Source of the DNA: Epilithonimonas mollis
GTDB taxonomy: Bacteria; Bacteroidota; Bacteroidia; Flavobacteriales; Weeksellaceae
NCBI RefSeq assembly: GCF_900142325.1
Contig: NZ_FRAM01000002.1
Span: forward strand, 186,001-250,000
DNA: 64,000 nucleotides
Direction: 5' to 3'
The notes under the pieces are model-generated. The model saw only the letters and a program-made list of their open reading frames with translations. It did not search any database and was not told the origin of the DNA. Position 1 is the stretch's first letter. Each line of letters starts with the position of its first letter. Below, piece by piece: positions 53,104-63,135 of this stretch. The position numbers and the translations under genes were made by a program.

Positions 53104-55086
53104 ATGATTAAAAAGATTTTCATTTTATCGGGACTTATCAGCTTTTTAGGGCTTTCTGCACAGAAAACCCACACCGTTTTAGCTAAGGAAACGCCTTATG
53201 GGATTTCCAAACAGTATGGTTTGACGGTAGATGAATTGTATAGGATGAATCCTTCCGCTAAAGATAATGGGCTGAAAATCGGCGATGTTATCGTTGTTTC
53301 CAAAAATGGAGCTGGCTCAAAATCAACAACTCCTGTCTCTACAACTCCTGCAGCAAAATCCGGAAAAACAGGAACCATTACTTTGCAGCCAAAACAAACA
53401 ATCTACGGAATTACCAAACAATATCAAATTTCTGAGGCTGACCTTAGAAAACTGAATCCTGAGCTGGATTCTCACATGAAAATCGGGGACAAAATTACTT
53501 TGCCTTTAGATAATATTCAGAAATTTGGAGGTTCTTTTTCGTCAACTGTAGCTAAAGGTTCAACTGAGAAACCTACTGACGTAAAACCTGCTGTTAAAAC
53601 TGAAGCTTCGACCGATAAAGGGTTGTATATCGTTCAGGCAAAGGACAATTATTATAAAATATCGAGACAGTTTAATCTGACTCAGAAGCAATTATTTGCT
53701 TTGAACCCGGGATTAGAAACCTCAGGCCTCAAACCAGGCGAAGCAATTAGGATTTCAGAGTCGGATTCTATTACAGGTAGTTCTTCAAATTCTATCAAGA
53801 TTGAAGATAATTATCAAAATAATACGGCTTCGGCTCCAGCTACACAGACTATAAATGAGACAGTTTCTGAGCCTGTAAAAAGTGCATCAGCTGCAACGTC
53901 TTCTGAAGATGATTTTGTGACTTATACTGTTCAGAGTGGTGATACAATGTTTAGCATTATGAACAGATTCAATGTCACATTGGACCAATTGATCAGCCTT
54001 AATCCAAATCTTGCAGATGGTCTGAAAGCTGGTATGACTTTGAAAATCAAGAAACAGGATCCGATGTATTCTAAGAAAAGCGGCGATGTTTTAAGTGTCG
54101 TTTTAATGTTACCTTTCGGATTTGATGCAAACGATGCGAAGTACAGAACAATGTCCATGGATTTCTTGACTGGTGCAAAACTAGCGGCTGAGAGAAATGC
54201 AAAATCCGGACAGAAACTGGACATCAAAGTTGTAGATGCGGGAAACGAAAATACTTTTAAAAACAGCCTTTCTCAAATCAACCCTGATAATACGGATTTG
54301 ATTATCGGACCTTTTTTCAAATCAAGTGTTCTGGAAGTTCTGAGATTTGTGAATGATAAAAAAATCCCTGTGGTCGCACCTTTTGCGAACTCCGAAGACC
54401 TTTTCGATTATAACAATCTCATTATCATCGAAACTGAAAATTCGGTTTATTCTGACAGAATCGTAAAAGAAGTTGGGCAGGTTTATCAGGACCAAAAAAT
54501 CTTTATAGTTGCAGATAATTCCAAAGCTAATGCTAACGCAATCAAAGCAGGATTGGAAAAATCATTATCAAAACCGAATGTAGTTATTGTTAATTCTTCA
54601 TCAGAAATTCAGTTAGAAAATAATATGATGACAGGACAGTTGGTGCCTGTGATTGCGATTCTCGCTGACGATGATGAATCTGCAGGTGTGGCATTCGCTT
54701 CAAAAATTATTGCTCTTGGAAAACAAACCGACGGTGTAAAAGCATTCAGTATGTTCTACAGCCCAAGTTTTGAGAAAAATGTGGATGACCTTTCCAAAGT
54801 GAGTCTGGTTTATCTGATGGACAGAAAAATCAATTACGATGGTGATTTTGAGAAAGAAATTCTAGCAGCTTATAAAGATAAATATTGTAAAACGCCTTCA
54901 AAATACGCAGTAATTGGTTTCGACGTGATGAACGATATGTTGACTAGAGAAAACAAAAAAGGCGAAATCTTCAAACAAATCGGTAAATCTCAAACACAAC
55001 TCGCTACAAAATTCGAATTCGTCAAAGCAAAAGCAAACGGTGCTTATATCAATAACGGTTATAGAGTTGTAAGACTGATGCAGTAA
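53104..55086 (+). CDS. LysM protein with C-terminal periplasmic-binding-like domain
   Basis: This 660-residue exported protein has a signal peptide (about 1-19, GLSA|QKT) and four LysM repeats at about 22-66, 92-134, 175-219 and 272-317, each with the NP or LNP turn. A C-terminal type I periplasmic-binding fold spans about 325-660 (LSVVLMLPFGFDANDAKYR, LDIKVVDAGNENTFKN, DLIIGPFFKSSVLEVLRFVND). The LysM part binds peptidoglycan. The C-terminal domain resembles the LpoA-type or amino-acid-binding family, so a role at the cell wall as sensor or regulator is plausible but not proven. Four separate LysM units joined to this fold is a flavobacterial arrangement. Confidence 0.85.
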   Translation: MIKKIFILSGLISFLGLSAQKTHTVLAKETPYGISKQYGLTVDELYRMNPSAKDNGLKIGDVIVVSKNGAGSKSTTPVSTTPAAKSGKTGTITLQPKQTIYGITKQYQISEADLRKLNPELDSHMKIGDKITLPLDNIQKFGGSFSSTVAKGSTEKPTDVKPAVKTEASTDKGLYIVQAKDNYYKISRQFNLTQKQLFALNPGLETSGLKPGEAIRISESDSITGSSSNSIKIEDNYQNNTASAPATQTINETVSEPVKSASAATSSEDDFVTYTVQSGDTMFSIMNRFNVTLDQLISLNPNLADGLKAGMTLKIKKQDPMYSKKSGDVLSVVLMLPFGFDANDAKYRTMSMDFLTGAKLAAERNAKSGQKLDIKVVDAGNENTFKNSLSQINPDNTDLIIGPFFKSSVLEVLRFVNDKKIPVVAPFANSEDLFDYNNLIIIETENSVYSDRIVKEVGQVYQDQKIFIVADNSKANANAIKAGLEKSLSKPNVVIVNSSSEIQLENNMMTGQLVPVIAILADDDESAGVAFASKIIALGKQTDGVKAFSMFYSPSFEKNVDDLSKVSLVYLMDRKINYDGDFEKEILAAYKDKYCKTPSKYAVIGFDVMNDMLTRENKKGEIFKQIGKSQTQLATKFEFVKAKANGAYINNGYRVVRLMQ

Positions 55087-55115
55087 TTATGGTTGATTCA
55101 ATCTTTGCTGAGTTT

Positions 55116-55180
55116 TACGCCTTTGCGAACTTAAAAACATTTAGTAGTAAAAAAAACTTTGCGGACTTTGCGTTCAAAAA
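55116..55180. repeat. CTTTGCG-rich intergenic repeat
   Basis: Three copies of CTTTGCG occur within 52 nt (55121, 55157 and 55166), twice followed by a purine-rich AAC or GAC. The 189-nt gap before fabD contains this, AT-rich filler and nothing else clear. Similar strings are familiar from intergenic regions of flavobacteria. Confidence 0.35.
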
Positions 55181-55275
55181 GATTATTAAAATAAAAATTT
55201 TTAAATATTGATGAATAATCAATTATCATTGGCTTCGCCGAATCTTTGATTTCATCAATCATCATTTATAAAAGT

Positions 55276-56151
55276 ATGAAAGCACTTGTATTTCCTGGGC
55301 AGGGTTCACAGTTTGTCGGGATGGGAAAAGAATTGTACGATTCCCGAAAAGACGTAAAAGACCTGATGGATTCTGCCAATGATATTCTTGGTTTCGATAT
55401 TGTTTCTGTGATGTTCAACGGGACAGACGAAGACCTTAAAAAAACCAGCGTAACTCAGCCGGCTATTTTCTTACATTCAGTTGCTGCTGTAAAAGTAGCA
55501 AACGGTTTGGGCGCAGAAATGGTTGCCGGACATTCTTTGGGAGAATTTTCCGCTTTGGTTGCCAACGGCGTTTTGTCTTTCGAAGACGGATTGAAATTAG
55601 TTTCCGAAAGAGCACAGGCAATGCAGATGGCTTGCGATATCAATCCAAGTTCTATGGCGGCTATTCTTGGTCTGGAAGATGCTAAAGTTGAAGAAATCTG
55701 TGCAGAAATCGAAGGAATCGTTGTTCCTGCCAATTACAACTGTCCTGGACAATTGGTAATTTCCGGAGAAACAGTTGCTGTTGAAAAAGCTTGTGAGGCT
55801 TTGAAAGCGGCTGGTGCCAAAAGAGCTTTGTTGTTGCCTGTAAATGGCGCTTTTCATTCACCATTGATGATGCCGGCTCAGGAGAGATTGGCTGCTGCGA
55901 TAGAAAACACAAAGTTCAGGAATGCCACGATTCCGGTTTATCAGAACATAACGACAACAGCAGTCTCTGACCCGGAAGATATCAAAAAGAACCTGATTGC
56001 TCAGTTAACAGGTCCTGTAAAATGGACTCAGAGCGTTCAGAATATGATAAAAGACGGTGCAACCAATTTTGTAGAAGTCGGACCAGGAAAAACACTGCAA
56101 GGTTTGATTAAAAAAATCAATCCGGAAGTAACTGTCGCATCTGCAATTTAA
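55276..56151 (+). CDS. fabD: Malonyl-CoA:ACP transacylase
   Basis: This 291-residue enzyme loads malonyl groups onto acyl carrier protein for fatty-acid synthesis. It begins MKALVFPGQGSQFVGMG, with the nucleophile Ser87 in GHSLGE (85-90), Arg112 in SERAQAM and His194 in NGAFHSPLM as the catalytic partner. The ATG at 55276 matches the family start; an earlier in-frame ATG at 55246 adds ten non-family residues. A GHMP kinase gene follows after 9 nt. Length is normal. Confidence 0.96.
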   Translation: MKALVFPGQGSQFVGMGKELYDSRKDVKDLMDSANDILGFDIVSVMFNGTDEDLKKTSVTQPAIFLHSVAAVKVANGLGAEMVAGHSLGEFSALVANGVLSFEDGLKLVSERAQAMQMACDINPSSMAAILGLEDAKVEEICAEIEGIVVPANYNCPGQLVISGETVAVEKACEALKAAGAKRALLLPVNGAFHSPLMMPAQERLAAAIENTKFRNATIPVYQNITTTAVSDPEDIKKNLIAQLTGPVKWTQSVQNMIKDGATNFVEVGPGKTLQGLIKKINPEVTVASAI

Positions 56152-56160
56152 CAATCAACT

Positions 56161-57063
56161 ATGAGCAGGATATTTTCACCAGGCAAGTTAATGCTTACCT
56201 CAGAATATGTTGCTGTAGATGGTGCTCTTGTTCTGGCTGTTCCGACAAAACTGGGACAAGAGCTTTTTTATACAGAGAGTGAAGACCAAAGCGCGTTGAT
56301 CCATTGGCAGGCCTATCATCAGGATCAATTGTGGCTGGATGCATTTATTGATTATAAAAATTGGAAAATCCTGAAAACCAATAATCAAAAAGCTGCCGGA
56401 TTTATCTTTAAAGTTCTTAAAAACGTTCAGACTCTTTCTGAAACTAAATTCAAAAGTGATGTTTCATATCACTTAAAGACCAATCTTCAGTTCCCGGCAG
56501 ACTTCGGGCTTGGAAGCAGTTCTACTTTGATGAGCAATTTGGCAGAATGGGCCAGTATTGATCCTTTTATTCTTAATGAAATAAGTCTTGGCGGAAGTGG
56601 TTATGATGTTGCCGTTGCCAAAGAAAAGTCTGCAGTTTTGTACAGCCGTTTTCCTGAACGTATATATAAAACAATCAATTTTCAACCAAATTTCAAAGAC
56701 GAATTGGTTTTTATTCATCTCAATCAAAAACAAGATACAAGAGAAGGAATATCCCATTACAGGTCTAGGGCAACTTCTACGGAATTAATCAATGATTATT
56801 CTAAATTAACAAGAAGGGTTGTCAAATGTCAGGATTTGGAAGAATTTTCACAATTAATGACCATTCATGAGCAAAAACTGTCTGATTTTCTTGGAATTCC
56901 GACTGTCAAGGAAAAATATTTCCAAAACTGCCCGGCCTTTGTCAAGAGTTTAGGAGCTTGGGGAGGAGATTTTGTGATAACATCCAAATTTCCGGATTAT
57001 GAGTCTTGGTTCCGGAAGAAAGGTTTTTCAAGTATTTTTATTTGGAATGATTTAATATATTGA
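56161..57063 (+). CDS. GYDIA-type GHMP kinase
   Basis: This 300-residue GHMP-fold protein has SPGKLMLTSEYVAVDG at the N-terminus, the phosphate-binding FGLGSSST (115-122) and the family-specific GSGYDVA (145-151), which corresponds to the GYDIA signature. Related kinases act in the mevalonate pathway or on sugars, but the substrate of this subgroup is not known to me. It is 9 nt after fabD, so co-transcription is likely. The N- and C-terminal domains are both complete. Confidence 0.82.
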   Translation: MSRIFSPGKLMLTSEYVAVDGALVLAVPTKLGQELFYTESEDQSALIHWQAYHQDQLWLDAFIDYKNWKILKTNNQKAAGFIFKVLKNVQTLSETKFKSDVSYHLKTNLQFPADFGLGSSSTLMSNLAEWASIDPFILNEISLGGSGYDVAVAKEKSAVLYSRFPERIYKTINFQPNFKDELVFIHLNQKQDTREGISHYRSRATSTELINDYSKLTRRVVKCQDLEEFSQLMTIHEQKLSDFLGIPTVKEKYFQNCPAFVKSLGAWGGDFVITSKFPDYESWFRKKGFSSIFIWNDLIY

Positions 57064-57084
57064 TTTCCAGTTGATTATTTTTTT

Positions 57085-57114
57085 TTGCGTTATCTGATAG
57101 ATATCATTACCTTG
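57085..57114 (+). promoter_or_regulatory. Promoter of pckA
   Basis: TTG (57085-57087), a 20-nt spacer and TACCTTG (57108-57114), close to TAnnTTTG but one T short, lie 22 nt before the ATG at 57137. The match is fair. Confidence 0.4.
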
Positions 57115-57136
57115 CCCGCAATCATAATTTTAAGAA

Positions 57137-58807
57137 ATGGGTAACTTTGAATTAGTAAAAAAAACAATCAATAAACATTTAGTTATGAAGAACATTAGAG
57201 TCATTCAAGAACTGCATGAAATGGGGATTACCGGTTACCACGAAGTGGTGTATAATCCTAGCTATGAAGAGCTTTTTCAAGCTGAAACATCAACTAAAAA
57301 TAAAGGTTTTGAAAAAGGTGCTGTTACCGATTTAGGTGCTGTAGCTGTTAAAACAGGTATTTTTACAGGACGTTCGCCAAAAGATCGCTACATTGTTGAG
57401 GATGAGGTAACAAAAGATACTATTTGCTGGGATGGGAAAGTAAATTTCTCTACAACACCACAAATTTTTTCACATTGTAAAACTCTGGTGTTGGAGCAAC
57501 TTTCAAAATCAAAAAGATTATATGTTGTAGATGCTTTCTGCGGAACCAATCCAGATACAAGACTGAAAGTGAGATTTGTGATGGAAGTGGCTTGGCAGGC
57601 TCATTTTGTAACTAATATGTTTATCCGTCCTTCTCATTACGAATTGGAAAATTTTGGAGAGCCGGACTTTATCGTAATGAATGGTTCTAAAACCACAAAT
57701 CCTAATTGGAAAGAACAAGGTCTGAATTCTGAAAACTTCGTCATGTTTAATCTTACTGAGAAAATTCAAATTATCGGCGGAACATGGTACGGTGGTGAGA
57801 TGAAGAAAGGAATGTTTGCAATGATGAATTATTATCTTCCTCTTAAAGGGATGGCTTCCATGCACTGTTCTGCCAATGTGGGAGAAGAAGGGGATGTTGC
57901 TTTATTTTTCGGACTTTCTGGAACAGGAAAAACAACGCTTTCTGCTGATCCGAAAAGATACCTGATTGGAGATGATGAGCATGGCTGGGATGATGAAGGT
58001 GTTTTCAATTACGAAGGCGGATGCTATGCAAAAGTTATTGACCTTACTGAAGAAAAAGAGCCGGATATCTACAGAGCCATTAAAAGAGATGCACTTCTTG
58101 AAAATGTGGTGGTAAACGAGTATGGCGAAACAGACTTTACAGATAATTCTATCACTGAAAATACCAGAGTTTCTTATCCTATTTATAATATCAATAAAAT
58201 TGTACTTCCTTCCAAAGCCGGACACGCAAACAAGATTATTTATCTTTCTGCAGATGCATTTGGAGTTTTGCCTCCGGTTTCTGTTCTTGATGAAGATCAG
58301 GCACAATATCACTTCCTATGCGGTTACACTTCAAAACTTGCAGGAACTGAAAGAGGAATTACAGAACCACAACCATCATTTTCTCCCGCGTTTGGTGAAG
58401 CATTTTTAACCTTACATCCAACAATGTATTCTAAAACATTGATCGGGAAAATGAAAGAACATGGCGCAAAAGCATATTTGGTAAATACTGGCTGGAACGG
58501 AACTGGAAAAAGAATTTCCCTGAAAGACACTAGAGCGATTATTGATGCTATCCTGGACGGATCTATTGATAATGCACCAAAAACTAAAGTTCCAATTTTG
58601 AATCTTGAAATCCCTACAGAATTGCCAAATGTGTCAGAAGGAATCTTGGATCCTAGAAATACATATGACAATACTTCCGAATGGGAAACAAAAGCAAAAG
58701 ATCTGGGTGCTAAGTATATTGAGAACTTTAAGCAATACTGCAATACAGAAGAGGGACAAAGATTAGTTGCTGCAGGACCAATTTTAGAAGAGGCTTATCA
58801 AAATTAA
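57137..58807 (+). CDS. pckA: Phosphoenolpyruvate carboxykinase (ATP)
   Basis: This 556-residue enzyme converts oxaloacetate to phosphoenolpyruvate with ATP. It shows [10 protein letters not shown] (78-87), [14 protein letters not shown], the kinase-1a loop [11 protein letters not shown] (259-269), GDDEHGWDD (278-286) and [11 protein letters not shown], all as in E. coli PckA. The start is uncertain: ATG 57137 adds 16 residues before the ATG at 57185 ([14 protein letters not shown]), which aligns better with the family N-terminus. It has its own promoter-like element and a perfect bidirectional terminator behind it. It feeds gluconeogenesis and so sugar-nucleotide supply. Confidence 0.95.
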   Translation: MGNFELVKKTINKHLVMKNIRVIQELHEMGITGYHEVVYNPSYEELFQAETSTKNKGFEKGAVTDLGAVAVKTGIFTGRSPKDRYIVEDEVTKDTICWDGKVNFSTTPQIFSHCKTLVLEQLSKSKRLYVVDAFCGTNPDTRLKVRFVMEVAWQAHFVTNMFIRPSHYELENFGEPDFIVMNGSKTTNPNWKEQGLNSENFVMFNLTEKIQIIGGTWYGGEMKKGMFAMMNYYLPLKGMASMHCSANVGEEGDVALFFGLSGTGKTTLSADPKRYLIGDDEHGWDDEGVFNYEGGCYAKVIDLTEEKEPDIYRAIKRDALLENVVVNEYGETDFTDNSITENTRVSYPIYNINKIVLPSKAGHANKIIYLSADAFGVLPPVSVLDEDQAQYHFLCGYTSKLAGTERGITEPQPSFSPAFGEAFLTLHPTMYSKTLIGKMKEHGAKAYLVNTGWNGTGKRISLKDTRAIIDAILDGSIDNAPKTKVPILNLEIPTELPNVSEGILDPRNTYDNTSEWETKAKDLGAKYIENFKQYCNTEEGQRLVAAGPILEEAYQN

Positions 58808-58821
58808 AATATAATAACTTT

Positions 58822-58860
58822 TAACAAAAAACGCTTCCGAATTGGAAGCGTTTTTTGTTA
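58822..58860. terminator. Bidirectional terminator between pckA and the metallo-hydrolase gene
   Basis: A 17-bp perfect stem, 58822-58838 with 58844-58860, surrounds a 5-nt loop. A6 and T6 runs flank a CGCTTCC core, so it works on both strands. Its right arm contains the stop codon of the minus-strand gene. Confidence 0.92.
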
Positions 58861-59496
58861 TTTTAAAAATGGATTATGCTCTTTTTCAAAACCAACGGTT
58901 GTCGGTTCTCCGTGCCCGCTGAAAACTTTTGTATTTTCCGGCAAGGTTAATAATTTATTTTTAATGCTTGAGATCAATTGATTGTAATCACCTTTGTAAA
59001 GGTCAGTTCTACCAATGCTCATCATAAAAAGTGCGTCACCGGAAATCACAAATCCGTTATTTTGGTTATAAAAAGCAACACTTCCGGGTGAGTGTCCGGG
59101 AACATCATAGATAGCGATGGGTTCGGAACCTAATTTTAATATTTCACTTTCTCTTATATGTTGAATCTCCCCGGAAAAAGAAGGAAAGAAGAACCCATAA
59201 TTCTTTGCTGTGAAAGAAGCTCTGTCAAGAATCTCCATTTCGTCAGAATGCATCAGGACAGGAACATTAAATGTATCATGTGCCCATTGTAATCCGATAA
59301 TATGGTCAATATGTGCATGAGTCAAAAGGATATTTTTGATTTTGAGCTCATTTAATTTGATGAAATTATGCAGAGATTCAGTTTCGTTTTCGGGCATATT
59401 TCCCGGATCTATAAGAAAAGCCTCCTTTTCATCGTTATAAATGATATATGTATTCTCAGAAAACGGATTGAATGCAAAGGATTTTACGTGTAGCAT
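58858..59496 (-). CDS. MBL-fold metallo-hydrolase (glyoxalase II-like)
   Basis: This 212-residue metallo-beta-lactamase fold protein has the zinc-binding THAHIDH (59-65), His135 in VPGHSPGSV, Asp154 in SGDALF and His195 in SGHGEPT. The short form, without the glyoxalase II C-terminal substrate helix domain, suggests a general thioesterase or a glyoxalase II-like hydrolase. It is a single gene, convergent with pckA and sharing its terminator. The substrate is unknown. Confidence 0.9.
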   Translation of the reverse strand: MLHVKSFAFNPFSENTYIIYNDEKEAFLIDPGNMPENETESLHNFIKLNELKIKNILLTHAHIDHIIGLQWAHDTFNVPVLMHSDEMEILDRASFTAKNYGFFFPSFSGEIQHIRESEILKLGSEPIAIYDVPGHSPGSVAFYNQNNGFVISGDALFMMSIGRTDLYKGDYNQLISSIKNKLLTLPENTKVFSGHGEPTTVGFEKEHNPFLK

Positions 59497-59542
59497 TTTT
59501 TTTAAATTTAACTGTAAAAATATAAAACATTAAATTAGCGGT

Positions 59543-60754
59543 ATGAATGTAATCAAACTATTTTTTCTTTTTTTAGCGGCAATTTCTTTTGGGCAGGAGA
59601 TCAGGAGCATTCAGGTTTTCAATCCCAAAACCAATGATGAAACACCAATTATTGCACAAGGCGGACAATTGATTTTAAGATTCGATGATTTGTCCAATAG
59701 CAGTCAGTTATATCGTTATACTTACAAGCACTATAACAGGAATTGGGAAGAAGACGGCTTGTTTTTTACCGAGTTTGCCAATGGAAGTATGAATGCTCTG
59801 ATCGAGAACTTCCAGTATTCTTTCAATACTTATCAGAAATATACACATTACGAACTCGCTTTCCCGAATGAAAAAATACAGCCGAAAATTTCCGGCAACT
59901 ATGAGATTATCGTTTATAAAGATTCTCAGGAAAAACCATTATTTACAAGAAGATTTTGTATTTATGAAGATGGAGCAAATCTGGGAATCAATGTCACCAG
60001 ATTTATCGATGCGAGAAATCCTGATGCGAAACAACGGCTTGAGATCCAGGCAACCGGTAACGGATCAGGCATCACCAATAATCTTTCATCGCTTTCGCTA
60101 AGTGTTATTCAGAATAATAATTGGGGCATTTCGCTAAAAAATATCCGGGCAAGCTCCACGCTTGGAAATCAGCTGCTTTTTCAACAGCTGAATCTGGCTT
60201 TTCCAGGAAACAACGAGTTTTATTATTTCGACAACAAAATTATCAATCAGCCGCTGGATATGGTTGCCAACACAGAAAATATCGATGGACGGAACTATAC
60301 TTACCTTCATCCGGTCTGGGCCTATCCAGGAGATTATCAATATCAGCCGGACGTCAATGGTGCTTTTTATTTCCGCAGAAATGATTTGGGAATCGAAAGA
60401 AATGCAGATCGGGAAGCGGATTATTCCTGGGTTTATTTTGCTTTAGACAGTCAGAAATCGGACAAGGAATTCTATGTTCTTGGCATGTTCAATGATTATA
60501 AAGCAGATAAAAAGAGCCAAATGCAATATGATGAAAAATCGCAGAAGTATATTGCAAAAATATATCTGAAACAGGGTTTCTACAGTTACATCATTGCCAC
60601 AAAAGATGCAGGCGGAAAACTGAATTATGGTGAGGTCAACGGAAATTTCTGGCAGACAGAAAACCTTTATCAGGCATTTTTGTATTACACGCCTTTCGGA
60701 AGAAACTTCGATGGACTAATTGGTTATGGAGAATTCCGGACACCTGTGAGGTAA
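59543..60754 (+). CDS. Type IX secretion system plug-type protein (DUF5103)
   Basis: This 403-residue secreted protein has a signal peptide (about 1-17, ISFG|QEI) and the DUF5103 pattern that is now described as a T9SS plug protein: IRSIQVFNPKTNDETPII, LILRFDDLSNSSQLYRYTYKHYNRNW, and a C-terminal YVLGMFNDYKADKKSQM with QGFYSYIIATKD. Such plugs are reported to close the outer-membrane translocon SprA, keeping it shut when empty. The gene stands alone, divergent from the metallo-hydrolase gene. The family identification is good; the mechanism is taken from the known family. Confidence 0.85.
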   Translation: MNVIKLFFLFLAAISFGQEIRSIQVFNPKTNDETPIIAQGGQLILRFDDLSNSSQLYRYTYKHYNRNWEEDGLFFTEFANGSMNALIENFQYSFNTYQKYTHYELAFPNEKIQPKISGNYEIIVYKDSQEKPLFTRRFCIYEDGANLGINVTRFIDARNPDAKQRLEIQATGNGSGITNNLSSLSLSVIQNNNWGISLKNIRASSTLGNQLLFQQLNLAFPGNNEFYYFDNKIINQPLDMVANTENIDGRNYTYLHPVWAYPGDYQYQPDVNGAFYFRRNDLGIERNADREADYSWVYFALDSQKSDKEFYVLGMFNDYKADKKSQMQYDEKSQKYIAKIYLKQGFYSYIIATKDAGGKLNYGEVNGNFWQTENLYQAFLYYTPFGRNFDGLIGYGEFRTPVR

Positions 60755-60835
60755 TCTTCAATTTTAATATCGGAGCCGCATTTCATATAAATTATTTTTT
60801 GGAACAATTTTCGCTGCTATTTTCAAAACAATTTT

Positions 60836-61129
60836 ATGGAGCTCTTTTTTGAAAATCATAAATCTGGAAACGGCGGTTATATAACGCTCAAAAGTTCTTC
60901 CGAAGATATAGGAAGATTGACCTATACAATCGTTCCGGAGCTTAAAAGACTCATTGTGAGCTATGTTATGATTTTCCCGAAATTTGAGGGTCAGGGATTA
61001 GGAAAGAGATTAGTGGAAAATTCTGTCGAATTCGCCAGAAAAAACGGATGGACCATCAAGGCACATTGTTCATACGCACATGCGGTTCTCAGCAGGAAAA
61101 ATGACGTGTCGGATGTCTTCGTCTCATAA
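60836..61129 (+). CDS. Small GNAT-family N-acetyltransferase (Acetyltransf_CG)
   Basis: This 97-residue protein is of the short GNAT type. It contains LIVSYVMIFPKFEGQGLGKRLVENSVEFARKNGWTIKAHCSYA, where EGQGLGKRL is the acetyl-CoA pyrophosphate loop and the following Cys lies in the family's HCSYA end. The length fits the minimal GNAT group, which lacks the first part of the usual fold. Its substrate is unknown. It is a single gene, convergent with rho and sharing a terminator with it. Confidence 0.85.
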   Translation: MELFFENHKSGNGGYITLKSSSEDIGRLTYTIVPELKRLIVSYVMIFPKFEGQGLGKRLVENSVEFARKNGWTIKAHCSYAHAVLSRKNDVSDVFVS

Positions 61130-61159
61130 AGATTAATTTTATTACCTTGGTTGTAATAA

Positions 61160-61197
61160 AAAAGTTACGGCTCGCAAATTTTGCGAGCCGAGCTTTT
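61160..61197. terminator. Bidirectional terminator between the GNAT gene and rho
   Basis: CGGCTCGC (61168-61175) pairs with GCGAGCCG (61183-61190) around AAATTTT. It has an A-rich left flank and a TTTT right flank, so it can end transcription of both convergent genes. Confidence 0.82.
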
Positions 61198-61214
61198 ATA
61201 ATTTAATGTGAAAA

Positions 61215-62963
61215 TTATCTGTTCATAGACATCAGGAACTCTTCATTGTTTCTTGTTCCCTGCATCTGTTTCTGAACGAATTCCATGGCTTCCAGAGGAT
61301 TCATGTCAGCAAGGTACTTTCTCATGATCCACATACGTTGCTGTGTTGCTTCATCCTGTAACAGGTCGTCACGTCTAGTACTCGAAGAAACCAGATCTAC
61401 AGCAGGATAAATTCGTTTATTGGCAATTTTTCTATCCAGTTGTAATTCCATATTCCCCGTTCCTTTGAACTCCTCGAAGATTACTTCATCCATTTTGGAG
61501 CCTGTGTCAATCAGTGCTGTTGCAATAATTGTCAATGATCCGCCACCTTCAATTTTTCTTGCAGCTCCGAAGAAACGTTTTGGCTTGTGAAGGGCATTTG
61601 CATCCACACCTCCGGAAAGAATCTTTCCAGATGCCGGCGTCACCGTATTGTAAGCTCTTGCAAGGCGCGTAATAGAATCCAGCAAAATCACCACATCGTG
61701 TCCGCATTCCACCATTCTTTGCGCTTTGGAAAGAACAAGGTTGGCTACTTTTACGTGCTTATCTGCTGCTTCATCAAACGTTGAGGCAATCACTTCTGCG
61801 TTGACGCTTCTCTGCATATCTGTTACTTCTTCCGGTCTTTCATCAATGAGAAGAACCATCATATAAGCTTCCGGGTGGTTTGCTGAGATAGCATTGGCGA
61901 TATCTTTTAATAAAATTGTTTTACCGGTTTTCGGCTGTGCGACTATCATCGCTCTTTGTCCTTTCCCTATTGGTGCAAACAAATCTACGATCCTGGTAGA
62001 AAGTGTTGCATTTCTACCTGCAAGATTGAATTTTTCCTGAGGGAAAAGCGGTGTCAGGTATTCAAAAGCGACCCGGTCTTTGATGAAAGCCAGATCTCTG
62101 CCGTTAACTTCTGTAGGTTTCAGGAGTGAAAAATATTTCTCGCCCTCTTTTGGAAGTCTCACGATTCCTTTTACCGTGTCCCCGGTTTTCAAACCATAAT
62201 TCCTGATCTGATTTGTAGAAACGTACACGTCATCCGGAGATGATATATAACTGAAATCTGAAGAACGAAGAAATCCGTAGTTATCAGGAAGAATTTCCAG
62301 CACGCCTTCTATAGAAACAATACCGTCAAAGTTGAATTCCTTTTTTGGAGCAGTTTCAGGCTGATGGTTGTCAGATTGTTCTTTTTGATTGTTGTGTTGA
62401 GGGTTGGGGTTTTGTGTTTTTTGTTGACCTCTGTTATTATTGTTGGTCTTTTGCTGATTATTTTGATGCTGAGGATTTTGCTGTTTTGCTTTTGGATCCT
62501 CGGTTTTTTCTTCAGCTTTTGGAAGGCTTTCTACAGTATTTTCGGCGGTTGTTTCTTCCGGCTTTGGTTGGCTGACTCTTGTCCTTTGTTTTTTATTCGG
62601 TGGATTTTGCTTTTTGATTTCCGTTGTTTGGACTTCCTCCTTTATTGGCATTTCTGCTACAGGGTTTTCAGCAATTGTGGACGTTTCTTCCTGCTGAGCA
62701 GAAGTTTTTTCTGTTGGTTTCCTGCCTCTTTTTTTAGGAGCAGGTGCTTTTTCCTTCGGTGTTTCGTCGGGAGTTTTATTCATATTTTCCGGGTTGGCGT
62801 TCAGATAATCTTTGATGACTTTCGGGTTGGAAGCCTGATAATCGAGGATTGCAAAAACAGTCTCTTCAGGAGAGCTTTTCTTTGCAAGTTTAACGCCTAA
62901 ATCTTTAGAAAGTTTGGTCAATTCCTCTTCGGATTTGGACCTTAGCGTTTCAATATTAAACAT
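61215..62963 (-). CDS. rho: Transcription termination factor Rho
   Basis: This 582-residue hexameric RNA helicase has a Rho_N domain (about 1-45), then a very long polar insertion (about 60-208) rich in Lys, Gln, Asn, Pro and Glu, with [10 protein letters not shown]-like stretches. The cold-shock RNA-binding domain (about 213-290) and the ATPase core follow, with the P-loop QPKTGKT at 343-349 and [13 protein letters not shown]. The E. coli protein is 419 residues, so the insertion explains most of the added length. The equivalent region in Bacteroides Rho is disordered and reported to drive condensates. It is expressed from the promoter at 63050-63079. Confidence 0.97.
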   Translation of the reverse strand: MFNIETLRSKSEEELTKLSKDLGVKLAKKSSPEETVFAILDYQASNPKVIKDYLNANPENMNKTPDETPKEKAPAPKKRGRKPTEKTSAQQEETSTIAENPVAEMPIKEEVQTTEIKKQNPPNKKQRTRVSQPKPEETTAENTVESLPKAEEKTEDPKAKQQNPQHQNNQQKTNNNNRGQQKTQNPNPQHNNQKEQSDNHQPETAPKKEFNFDGIVSIEGVLEILPDNYGFLRSSDFSYISSPDDVYVSTNQIRNYGLKTGDTVKGIVRLPKEGEKYFSLLKPTEVNGRDLAFIKDRVAFEYLTPLFPQEKFNLAGRNATLSTRIVDLFAPIGKGQRAMIVAQPKTGKTILLKDIANAISANHPEAYMMVLLIDERPEEVTDMQRSVNAEVIASTFDEAADKHVKVANLVLSKAQRMVECGHDVVILLDSITRLARAYNTVTPASGKILSGGVDANALHKPKRFFGAARKIEGGGSLTIIATALIDTGSKMDEVIFEEFKGTGNMELQLDRKIANKRIYPAVDLVSSSTRRDDLLQDEATQQRMWIMRKYLADMNPLEAMEFVQKQMQGTRNNEEFLMSMNR

Positions 62964-63049
62964 ATAATACGTAAAAGGGTAATTTTTATTTGTGTAAAAG
63001 TAAGAATGAAAACCAGGCGGTTATCATTTTTAAAAAGGTAATTACAATG

Positions 63050-63079
63050 CAAATCTACATTAATTTTTGAATTACGCAA
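63050..63079 (-). promoter_or_regulatory. Promoter of rho
   Basis: On the minus strand TTG (complement of 63077-63079), a 19-nt spacer and TAGATTTG (complement of 63050-63057) fit the Bacteroidota promoter. The rho start at 62963 is 87 nt downstream, leaving a leader of about 80 nt. Confidence 0.6.
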
Positions 63080-63096
63080 AAATTATTTTATTTTTG
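63067..63096 (+). promoter_or_regulatory. Promoter of the DUF4293 gene
   Basis: TTG (63067-63069), a 19-nt spacer and TATTTTTG (63089-63096) match the consensus well. It runs divergently from the rho promoter, and the two share bases 63067-63079, so binding at one may block the other. The start codon at 63136 is 40 nt downstream. Confidence 0.65.
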
Positions 63097-63135
63097 CAGC
63101 CTATTTATAAGCTTTATAAAAGATTTATAATAAAG

